Assembly (NCBI GenBank): GCA_000383715.1
Contig: KB911951.1
Coordinates: 1-55,313 of the forward strand
Direction: 5' to 3'
Length of the DNA: 55,313 nt
From: Verrucomicrobia bacterium SCGC AAA164-E04
GTDB lineage: Bacteria > Verrucomicrobiota > Verrucomicrobiia > Limisphaerales > AAA164-E04
Shown: positions 35,502 through 43,514 of the stretch, piece by piece
How the letters are laid out: the number at the start of each line of letters is the position of its first letter
Position numbering within the stretch: position 1 is the first letter of the stretch
The notes under the pieces: model-generated
Databases searched by the model: none
Told to the model about the DNA's origin: nothing
Seen by the model: the letters and a program-made list of their open reading frames with translations, nothing else
Translations under genes and position numbers: made by a program

Positions 35502-36692
35502 CTAATCCATTTTACTTGGAAAAGAGCCAGTCTCATCAGACTGGCTCTTTTTTGATGTCTTCGCCTCCAGTTTCAATCGTTTGAGCCTTGTCCGGGCGCG
35601 TTCTGAGTGACCGCTCTGGGGAAAGCGCTCGATGAATTCTTCCAGAGCAAACTTCGCCGCTTCAGAGCTACCAGAAAATCGACAATAGATATCCGCCATC
35701 TGATGATACCACCGCGCGATTTGAGAGACGGATTGATGCTCCATGTGTGTCAGCTCTTTCAGCTGATCGATCGCCCAGTCAATCTTTCCATAATGCTTGG
35801 CATACATCCAGGCCAGCTGCTCGCGCGCATCCGTGTCGTTCGGATGCTGTTCCAGATGCGTCACCAGTTCATGCGCTTTTGCATCCGGATCATTGACCGG
35901 GGCTTGAACCATCTCTGAATGATCCATCAAACCCAGCTTTAGATTGGATTTTTTAACCTCAAATTTTTTCTCATCCTGTCGCGTGACGAGGAAATCATCA
36001 TCCTGCAGATGTGCGATGCGCTGAAGCGCTTTATCAGCTTGATCGGTATCGTGAAAATCCGAGTGAATTCGCTGCACATACGCTCGGGCCTGCTGAGGAT
36101 TTTTCTTGAACTTGAGCTGGAGATCAGCAAGCCGGTTCAGCACAAAAGCCCCGTTCACAGCACCGAGCTCATGCTCAGCATAAAACTGCTCCAGACATTC
36201 TACAGCCCCGTCCACATCCCCTTGATCCTCGGCAAACAACTCTGCCAACATCAAGTGCCCCTGCATGTCATGGGGGAACTTGGCTAATTGCTTCCTCACT
36301 TCGGCGATCGACACATCATAGAGCCCTCGCTTTCGTTTGGCCTCTGCAATCGCGTAAAAAGGAACGGGTTCCGCCTCAATATTTCCCCCATCGAACACAC
36401 TCGTCAACGGACTCACCAATGTCTTGACCAAGGTCGGTGTCCAGAGAATGCCCAGAATAAAGCCGATGAACACGCTGATCGGAACCATGATCACGACTCC
36501 AGGGCCCGAACTGAGCAGTCCGCGTAAGGCAAAAACCCAGAACCCCACGAGGACGAGGGTGATCAGCCACTTCAATCCCAATGCGGCAGGCTCATCAGAA
36601 CGATTCATCGCGGCTTTGACGATTTTCCAAGCCAGCCAGACAAGCGAGCCAAGCAAAGCAAGTCCGACCAGAATATTTATCAGGTTTTCCAT
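35502..36692 (-). CDS. TPR-containing integral membrane protein
   Basis: Read from ATG 36692 the protein has 396 residues (a GTG/ATG four codons earlier is open). It has three membrane segments in the first 105 residues (ILVGLALLGSLVWLAWKIV, WLITLVLVGFWVFALRGLL, VIMVPISVFIGFILGILW). A helical repeat domain follows to the end: RGLYDVSIAEVRKQLAKFPHD, VDGAVECLEQFYAEHE, QARAYVQRIHSDF, KAHELVTHLEQHPNDTDAREQLAWMYAKHYGKIDWAIDQL. These are divergent TPRs facing the cytoplasm. The C-terminal 20 residues are lysine/serine-rich and coincide with the terminator hairpin of the convergent gene. Partner unknown. Confidence 0.8.
   Translation of the reverse strand: MENLINILVGLALLGSLVWLAWKIVKAAMNRSDEPAALGLKWLITLVLVGFWVFALRGLLSSGPGVVIMVPISVFIGFILGILWTPTLVKTLVSPLTSVFDGGNIEAEPVPFYAIAEAKRKRGLYDVSIAEVRKQLAKFPHDMQGHLMLAELFAEDQGDVDGAVECLEQFYAEHELGAVNGAFVLNRLADLQLKFKKNPQQARAYVQRIHSDFHDTDQADKALQRIAHLQDDDFLVTRQDEKKFEVKKSNLKLGLMDHSEMVQAPVNDPDAKAHELVTHLEQHPNDTDAREQLAWMYAKHYGKIDWAIDQLKELTHMEHQSVSQIARWYHQMADIYCRFSGSSEAAKFALEEFIERFPQSGHSERARTRLKRLKLEAKTSKKSQSDETGSFPSKMD
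35521..35553 (+). terminator. Rho-independent terminator lying inside the convergent gene
   Basis: AAAGAGCCAGTCT (35521-35533), a CATC loop and AGACTGGCTCTTT (35538-35550) form a 13-bp perfect stem, followed by more T residues. It ends the transcript of the lipoprotein gene at 35490. It lies wholly within the last codons of the minus-strand TPR gene, whose stop is at 35502, and can also act as that gene's terminator because A residues precede the stem on the plus strand. Confidence 0.85.
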
Positions 36693-36783
36693 AGACCAAA
36701 CCACTCCATGTCATGACTTTAAGAGCCTGAACATGATGGAATACTGCCTCCATTAGGCCGTGATGGAAATAAATTGCACGCTT

Positions 36784-37815
36784 TTATTTTGCATGAAAAT
36801 CCAGGACAAGTGCATAGGATCCTGCATTGTGGTAGTCGTTGCAGGCAAATGCCTGATGCAGGAAGCTGGCAGTGTGAATGACCTGCAATTGCTCACATCG
36901 AGAATCCAGAAACCGAATGATCTTTTCCAGGCTCAATCGATTCCAATGGTAACCTTCTTTGGGTTGGACCAGATGCTCTGCACGCTCGGCCATGTTAAAA
37001 AAGCACAGACAAGCCGTCCCGCGCGTCACGCGACATAGCTCATCCAGCCCCCGTTCCATACCAGCAATCGAGAGATGCTCGAACAGATCATGGACATAGA
37101 GAAAATCGATGGCACGATCCTGAGCATCCACCTCAAACACACTTCCCTCGCTGAACCTGATGTCAGGATACATGCCACGTGCATTAGAAATATTCTTGGG
37201 ACAGATATCGAAGCCTTCGTAATCGATGCAGGCACCCATACCAAAGGAATGAAGAAACCGATAATCGTTGGCGGAGCCACAGGCAGGTTCCATCACCTTG
37301 AGAGAGGTCTGACGGTGATCTGACAATGCATCCCTCCACCGATGCTGAAAGGTATTCAATAACTCGGGTTGGAATGCCGCCGCCTTTTCTCCGGACACAC
37401 CCTGCTCCAGACAGGCAGCAATGTAGTTGGAATCCGAACGCGAGGCATTCAACTGTTGCCAGGATGCATGCATGTATGCAGGCACCGGGATAGCTTGAAA
37501 GCTTTCATCCCCCTGCTTCAATGCTTCCAGCAGAAATCCAGGAGTGCCACTCGAGGGCCTCTGCTGAAACACACGCCGCATGTAGCTCATGCATATACCG
37601 AACCGGTATTCCTCCCACATCAGTTCACGGAACTTTTCAGGGAACAATGCTTCCGCAATCATGCCACGCGTAAAAATACTCGGAAAGTGAATGCGGGGAT
37701 CCTCCACATCCGAGATGAGATAATCCTTCAGGAAGGCATCGTCATGACGCATCCAGGCTTCTCGAAGCGCTATGGTTTCCTGAGATAAATCGGGCTTGTT
37801 GAACGAAGGTTCCAT
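36784..37815 (-). CDS. SAM-dependent methyltransferase with long N-terminal region
   Basis: The 343-residue protein has an N-terminal 165 residues of no recognised fold, rich in aromatic residues (FGICMSYMRRVFQQRP). A class I methyltransferase domain follows with motif I VMEPACGSANDYRFL near 172-186, IDYEGFDICPKNI for the acidic strand-2 end, and IDFLYVHDLFEHLS for motif IV. There is no signal peptide. It lies downstream of gap on the same strand but is separated from it by the terminator at 37821-37848. Substrate not predictable. Confidence 0.8.
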   Translation of the reverse strand: MEPSFNKPDLSQETIALREAWMRHDDAFLKDYLISDVEDPRIHFPSIFTRGMIAEALFPEKFRELMWEEYRFGICMSYMRRVFQQRPSSGTPGFLLEALKQGDESFQAIPVPAYMHASWQQLNASRSDSNYIAACLEQGVSGEKAAAFQPELLNTFQHRWRDALSDHRQTSLKVMEPACGSANDYRFLHSFGMGACIDYEGFDICPKNISNARGMYPDIRFSEGSVFEVDAQDRAIDFLYVHDLFEHLSIAGMERGLDELCRVTRGTACLCFFNMAERAEHLVQPKEGYHWNRLSLEKIIRFLDSRCEQLQVIHTASFLHQAFACNDYHNAGSYALVLDFHAK

Positions 37816-37820
37816 GCATC

Positions 37821-37848
37821 AAAAAAGGGCGACCCTTCGATCGCCCTT
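37821..37848 (-). terminator. Rho-independent terminator after gap
   Basis: On the minus strand AAGGGCGA (37848-37841), an 8-base loop and TCGCCCTT (37832-37825) form a stem followed by T residues (37826-37821). It begins 30 bases after the stop of the GAPDH gene and just before the start of the methyltransferase gene. Confidence 0.8.
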
Positions 37849-37877
37849 CGTGTGATAAATAAAAGTGATTCAGCGGA

Positions 37878-38951
<1,074 letters not shown>

Positions 38952-38982
38952 TCAAATAATAAGGTTCAAAAATAAGGGGGAG

Positions 38983-39010
38983 ATATTAATCGGGAAAAGC
39001 CACGCGTCAA
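38983..39010 (-). promoter_or_regulatory. Sigma70-type promoter of gap
   Basis: On the minus strand TTGACG (39010-39005) is followed after 16 bases by TAATAT (38988-38983). Transcription would start near 38976, about 46 bases before the ATG at 38930. Both boxes are near consensus, and the site lies just beyond the stop of cinA. Confidence 0.55.
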
Positions 39011-39069
39011 TGGTGAACTTAAGGATGAATAGTTACTTTTCCCTGCCAGAGCTCTCCCTTGAGCGGGCG

Positions 39070-40350
39070 TCATTCGTCGGCCATGGAGATTCCCAGCACC
39101 ATCCGCCGTAGCAATTCCAATCCCTGATTGATGGTCACAAATTTAAAGGTTTCACGATCGTAGGGGTTGAGTTTTTTAACCAGATGCACACGCGACCTGT
39201 CGGCAACAGCGATGAAAACAGTTCCCACCGGTTTTTCCGGACTTCCCCCGGAGGGCCCGGCAATGCCTGTAACAGCAAGGGCAAGGTCGGCCCCTGACAC
39301 CTTCAAGGCACCCTCCACCATCGCACGGGCGACGGGTTCGCTCACGGCACCGTGCTCCTCGATCAAAGGTGCAGGCACGCTCAAAAGGTTAGTCTTGGCT
39401 TCGTTGGCATAGCTGACCACACCACAGTGAAGCACCTCTGAAGCTCCGGGCACATTGGTGATCACATGCGCCATGCCTCCCCCGGTGCATGATTCTGCCA
39501 GTGCCATTTTGAGTCCCCTGGCTTTGCATGCCTCGATCAATACCGCCTCCAGTGACACCTCCCCTTCTCCGTAAATAAGAGGTCCCATGTCTTCGTAAGT
39601 GATCGCGGTGCTCTGGTGTATCAGCGATTCGGCTTCAGGCCCATCAGCCGTAAAACGAATGTCCACCTCCCCGCTGCGCGCGCAGTAACCTACGTCGAGT
39701 CCCTGTTCCATCAAGGATGCCAGTTTCTTTGAAAGCCGTTCCTCGATCCAGCTTTCACCCAGTCCACTGGTCCTGAGGATACGACATTGATAAGCCTGAT
39801 CGAGAGGTAGCGTTCGCTCCAGCCACGGCATGAATTGGTCTCTGAACATGGGGTGCAGTTCCCGGGGCGGGCCAGGAAACATGGCGATCCATGCAGGTTT
39901 GCCAGATGCACGAAATGGATTGGGATCCAACGGAATCAACAAACCCGGCGCCGTTCCAAATTGGTTGACGAAATATTCGCATCCTTCTGGAATCATCGCC
40001 TGGATGGTCACCTGCTCGGGCATGACCCTTCCCCGCCCTTCAAAATAATTCCGGATATGCTCCACGATAGTCTCGGACTTGATGAGGCGACGCTCAATGA
40101 GTTCCGAGAGAAAATCGCGGGTCCGGTCATCGGAGGTGGGGCCCAGTCCGCCCGTGGTCAGGATCAGGTCCGCTCGCTTCAAAGCCTCACGCAAAGCCCC
40201 CTGGATAGCAGGTCCGGTATCTGAGACGGTGCACTGATGGCTCAACAGGTAGCCGGACTCGGACAGCTGCTTTGCAATCCATGCCTGATGGGTGTTGCGC
40301 GTCTGCCCCAGAAGTAATTCGCTGCCGGTATTGATTAATTCGATGTGCAT
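39070..40350 (-). CDS. cinA: CinA: competence/damage-inducible protein with NMN deamidase domain
   Basis: The 426-residue protein starts at ATG 40350 (MHIELINTGSELLLGQ), the canonical CinA start; the open extension to 40410 has no family match. The N-terminal MoCF-like domain shows NTGSELLLGQTRNTHQAW, TGGLGPTSDDRT and APGL. The C-terminal PncC/CinA_C domain carries the catalytic serine/lysine region LKMALAESCTGGGMAHVIT and VSYANEAKTNLL, followed by GIAGPSGGSPEKPVGTVF. It recycles nicotinamide mononucleotide to nicotinate mononucleotide and hydrolyses ADP-ribose-type nucleotides. It lies between pheA (170 bases upstream) and gap. Confidence 0.93.
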   Translation of the reverse strand: MHIELINTGSELLLGQTRNTHQAWIAKQLSESGYLLSHQCTVSDTGPAIQGALREALKRADLILTTGGLGPTSDDRTRDFLSELIERRLIKSETIVEHIRNYFEGRGRVMPEQVTIQAMIPEGCEYFVNQFGTAPGLLIPLDPNPFRASGKPAWIAMFPGPPRELHPMFRDQFMPWLERTLPLDQAYQCRILRTSGLGESWIEERLSKKLASLMEQGLDVGYCARSGEVDIRFTADGPEAESLIHQSTAITYEDMGPLIYGEGEVSLEAVLIEACKARGLKMALAESCTGGGMAHVITNVPGASEVLHCGVVSYANEAKTNLLSVPAPLIEEHGAVSEPVARAMVEGALKVSGADLALAVTGIAGPSGGSPEKPVGTVFIAVADRSRVHLVKKLNPYDRETFKFVTINQGLELLRRMVLGISMADE

Positions 40351-40520
40351 TTGATCCAAACCATTCCATGAATGATGAAAGGATCCAATGAAATCCTTTC
40401 CTGCGAACATCGCGTAAGCGGAACCGGCATCCTCAAAACAGGAACGAGATCACGCAACAGACATGCAAAGAGTGGTCAAAGGCAGGAGCCATCAGCAGAG
40501 ATCAAGGCGTCGGATACGAA

Positions 40521-41582
40521 CTATTCGCTCTTCGGATATGAGCCCAGTATTTTAACGGAATTGCATTCCCGCTCCAGCAATGCGACAGCTTCCTTCACCT
40601 TCGAATCATCCATGTGCCCGTCAAAATCGATGAAGAAGAAATACTCCCATGCCTTGCGTTTGCTGGGTCTGGACTCGATTTTGGACATGTTCAGTTCAAG
40701 CGATTGAAAGGGTGCAATCGCCCGATGCAACGCCCCGACACTGTGATCAATGCTCACCATGATGCTGGTTCGGTCCTCTCCAGTAGCTGGACTACACTGT
40801 TTTCCGAGCACCAGAAAACGCGTCGCATTGGCGGCATTGTCCTGAATATCGGATTCCAGGATATTCAGACCATAATGTTCTGCAGCAAGTGCACCGGCAA
40901 TGGCCGCTGCGTTGGGTTCTTTGGCAGCCAGCTCTGCGGCACGTGTCGTCGAGCTTGTCTCGATGACCTCAACATGAGGTATTTGAGTCTGTAACCATAT
41001 GCGACACTGACCTAGAGGCTGAGGATGGGTATAAAGTTTTTTAATTTCAGATCGTTCACCAGTACCAAGAAGGCAATGCTGAATCCTCATCACAATCTGT
41101 GCGACGATCTTGAGTGGACTGTCCACAAACATGTCCAGCGTGTGGGTAACGACTCCCTCGGTCGAGTTTTCAACCGGCACAACCCCGTAATCCGCCCGTT
41201 CCTTGGACACTTCATCAAACACATCACCAATCGTTTTCAGCGCCTGATAGCCGAGGCTGGCACCAAATTTCCGAATCGCAGCCTGGTGGGTATAGGTTGC
41301 TTCGGGACCAAAAAAGGCAATGGTCGTGGGTTTTTCGAGTGCAATGGCAGCCGACATGATCTCCCGGTAAACCGCACGCAGTGATTCGCTGGGCAAGGAA
41401 CCTTCATTCAGTGCGCAGACCCGGTCCAGCACCGCCTTCTCGCGGTGAGGGGCATAGATCGAGCCGCCGTCACGGTGCTTGATCTGCCCGATCGCCTGCA
41501 CGTGATCAATCCGCTCGTTTAACAAAGCCACTAGTTTCGCATCAATCGAGTCGATCGCTTGACGGTGTGTATCCAAACTCAT
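40521..41582 (-). CDS. pheA: Bifunctional chorismate mutase/prephenate dehydratase
   Basis: The 353-residue protein starts at ATG 41582, which has AGAGGA about ten bases upstream; the ATG at 41606 is less well placed. Three domains are visible. The chorismate mutase is at about 4-85 (IDSIDAKLVALLNERIDHVQAIGQIK...YAPHREKAVL). The prephenate dehydratase is at about 90-265 (IAFFGPEATYTHQAA, PVENSTEGVV, and NATRFLVLG with the catalytic TRF). A C-terminal ACT regulatory domain follows (MVSIDHSVGALHRAI...KIESRPSKRKAWEYFFFIDFDGH, including the ESRP effector motif). It converts chorismate to phenylpyruvate and should be inhibited by phenylalanine. The scpB stop is 36 bases upstream. Confidence 0.95.
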   Translation of the reverse strand: MSLDTHRQAIDSIDAKLVALLNERIDHVQAIGQIKHRDGGSIYAPHREKAVLDRVCALNEGSLPSESLRAVYREIMSAAIALEKPTTIAFFGPEATYTHQAAIRKFGASLGYQALKTIGDVFDEVSKERADYGVVPVENSTEGVVTHTLDMFVDSPLKIVAQIVMRIQHCLLGTGERSEIKKLYTHPQPLGQCRIWLQTQIPHVEVIETSSTTRAAELAAKEPNAAAIAGALAAEHYGLNILESDIQDNAANATRFLVLGKQCSPATGEDRTSIMVSIDHSVGALHRAIAPFQSLELNMSKIESRPSKRKAWEYFFFIDFDGHMDDSKVKEAVALLERECNSVKILGSYPKSE

Positions 41583-41618
41583 AATCCGATAATCCTCTTT
41601 TTGCATACATTCCCGGAT

Positions 41619-42482
41619 CTAATTCCGGGAAGGGTCGTTCTCTAATTCAGCATCGTCGTCAAACCCGTTCCCGGCGCTGCTCTCTTCCTCTTCTTCGACG
41701 TTCTCGTCCTCATCCGACTCCCAGTCCTCATCGTCGTCTTCGTCGAACGCATCTTCCTCGTCATCGTCGGCATCAGACGCATCGTCGGCATCGTCGACAT
41801 CGCATTTTTCGTCGGGATCATTGTCCTCTGATTCTTCGTCGGTGTCAGCTCCCGAATCCGCGTCATCGGCAGTATCCAACTCAGGATCGCTGGTATTGAG
41901 TCCCGGCGGTTTCTCTACGGGGATCCTTCGCAGTTCATCGGCAGACGGCAAATCTTCAAGGTCCTTCAAACCGAAATACTCCAGGAACAGCTCGGTCGTC
42001 CTGAAGGTCATGGGTCGCCCCAGCACTTCAGCGCGTCCCGCCTGCTCCACCAGGCCCCGTTCAATGAGCACCTTCAATACTCCGTCCACTGACACCCCAC
42101 GGATCTGCTCCGCCTCGGCACGCGTCAGAGGTTGTCGATAGGCGATGATCGCCAGGGTCTCGAGCGCCGCTTGCGTCAATCGCGGGGCACGGGGTCGGTG
42201 TCCGACCAGGGCCTTGATCCATGCCACATATTCCGGTGCATTCACAAACTGCCATGAACCGGCGACACAGGTCAGGCGAAAACTCCGCCCCATTGCATTG
42301 ATGTCCCGGGACAAGTCCTCGAGCGTCTGCTCGAGGACCGCTGTTTTGACCTGCTGCAGTTCCGTGGGAATGGGCTCGTCGGCGTAGCCGGGTGCTTCCT
42401 TGATACATGCACGCAGTTCCGCAATCGACAGCGGTTTCTGTGAAGAAAATAAAATGGATTCCAGAACGAGTTTTAATTCCAT
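41619..42482 (-). CDS. scpB: Segregation and condensation protein ScpB with a very acidic C-terminal tail
   Basis: The 287-residue protein starts at ATG 42482, nine bases after the scpA stop; a TTG three codons earlier is also open. The two winged-helix domains of ScpB occupy about residues 1-190 (MELKLVLESILFSSQKPLS, LTQAALETLAIIAYRQPLTRAEAEQIRGV, LIERGLVEQAGRAEVLGRPMTF). The remaining 90 residues are almost all Asp, Glu and Ser, from LDTADDADSGADTDEESEDN onward, encoded by GAC/GAT-rich near-repeats. Most ScpB proteins are about 180-200 residues and lack such a tail. ScpB pairs with ScpA and SMC in chromosome condensation. The tail's role is unknown. Confidence 0.92.
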   Translation of the reverse strand: MELKLVLESILFSSQKPLSIAELRACIKEAPGYADEPIPTELQQVKTAVLEQTLEDLSRDINAMGRSFRLTCVAGSWQFVNAPEYVAWIKALVGHRPRAPRLTQAALETLAIIAYRQPLTRAEAEQIRGVSVDGVLKVLIERGLVEQAGRAEVLGRPMTFRTTELFLEYFGLKDLEDLPSADELRRIPVEKPPGLNTSDPELDTADDADSGADTDEESEDNDPDEKCDVDDADDASDADDDEEDAFDEDDDEDWESDEDENVEEEEESSAGNGFDDDAELENDPSRN

Positions 42483-42491
42483 GTCACACAA

Positions 42492-43304
42492 CTAGGATGA
42501 AGGGTTCTGGACCTGCCCCGATGCCTCTTCTTCTTGAGCAGCATCCTCGGGATTCGATGCCTGTTCATCACTTGCCTGAGCCGATTGAATTTCAATTTCT
42601 TCAAAAGGACTTGGCTGCACCGCCTGCAACTGTTTCATGCGGATCATCTCCAAGAGCGCCAGAAAAGTCACCACAACTTCCTGCCGGGTGCGATCATCCT
42701 CGAACAACTCCGAGAACTTGAAATGTTTCTGCGTCTGAATCCGTTCCCGAAACATTTCGATTTTCTGGCTCACCGACCAAGTGTCTGCCTGAATTTCACG
42801 GGTCTGACCTTCCTTGTCCTCGATGCGCTGAAGGATCGTCCCCACCGCCTTCACCAGATCGAACACACTGACCTCCGGACGCGGAGCCTCCCGGGTTTCC
42901 ATCAATTTGAAATTGGGTTTGGGCGCCTGCCTGACAAAAATGGATTCCTGCTCAATCTCTTTCTCCTTCAATTGAGCCGCGGCATCCTTGAATTTCTTGT
43001 ATTCCACGAGCTGGCGGATCAATTCCCAACGTGGATCCTGCCCTTCGTCATCCTCCTCCAGCAGCACCTGCTTGTCCTTGGGCAACAGCTCCTTGCTTTT
43101 GATGTACATCAATGTCGCTGCCATCACGACAAACTCACCGGCGACATCCAGATCCAGTTCACGCATGAACTCAACATACTGGATGAATTCCGTCGCCAGC
43201 TGGGTCAGGTTGACTTGATAAATATCCACCTCCTGCTTCCTTACCAGATAAAGAAGCAGATCCATCGGACCCTCAAACACATCAAATTGGACCTTATAAT
43301 CCAT
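42492..43304 (-). CDS. scpA: Segregation and condensation protein ScpA
   Basis: The 270-residue kleisin starts at ATG 43304, which follows GGAG at eight bases. ScpA bridges the SMC heads. The conserved N-terminus YKVQFDVFEGPMDLLLYLVRKQEVDIYQVNLTQLATEF is clear. AGEFVVMAATLMYIKSKELLP is the SMC-neck-contacting helix, and the C-terminal winged helix has RQEVVVTFLALLEMIRMKQL. The last 35 residues are acidic. A further upstream start at 43379 is open but lacks family similarity. It is the first gene of the scpA-scpB-pheA cluster. Confidence 0.93.
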   Translation of the reverse strand: MDYKVQFDVFEGPMDLLLYLVRKQEVDIYQVNLTQLATEFIQYVEFMRELDLDVAGEFVVMAATLMYIKSKELLPKDKQVLLEEDDEGQDPRWELIRQLVEYKKFKDAAAQLKEKEIEQESIFVRQAPKPNFKLMETREAPRPEVSVFDLVKAVGTILQRIEDKEGQTREIQADTWSVSQKIEMFRERIQTQKHFKFSELFEDDRTRQEVVVTFLALLEMIRMKQLQAVQPSPFEEIEIQSAQASDEQASNPEDAAQEEEASGQVQNPSS

Positions 43305-43514
43305 AACCAGAGCTCCAACAACAAATGGGGCACATACTAATCGCAGAGGATCATAAGCCTCAAGCCAAGCACTTGGCAACTATCCACTAGGGGTCAAACA
43401 CAACTATTGATACTCAGACCACAGACGCGCAAGCAGTCCTGGCACCTGACACAGGCACGAGGGCTGAAGGCATGCTGCCGTTATTTGCATCGTCAGGCGG
43501 AATCGCCCGAGTCA

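Noticed and set aside
42534..43340. Plus-strand frame of 268 codons
   Set aside because: It is antisense to scpA, whose conserved motifs fix the true strand.
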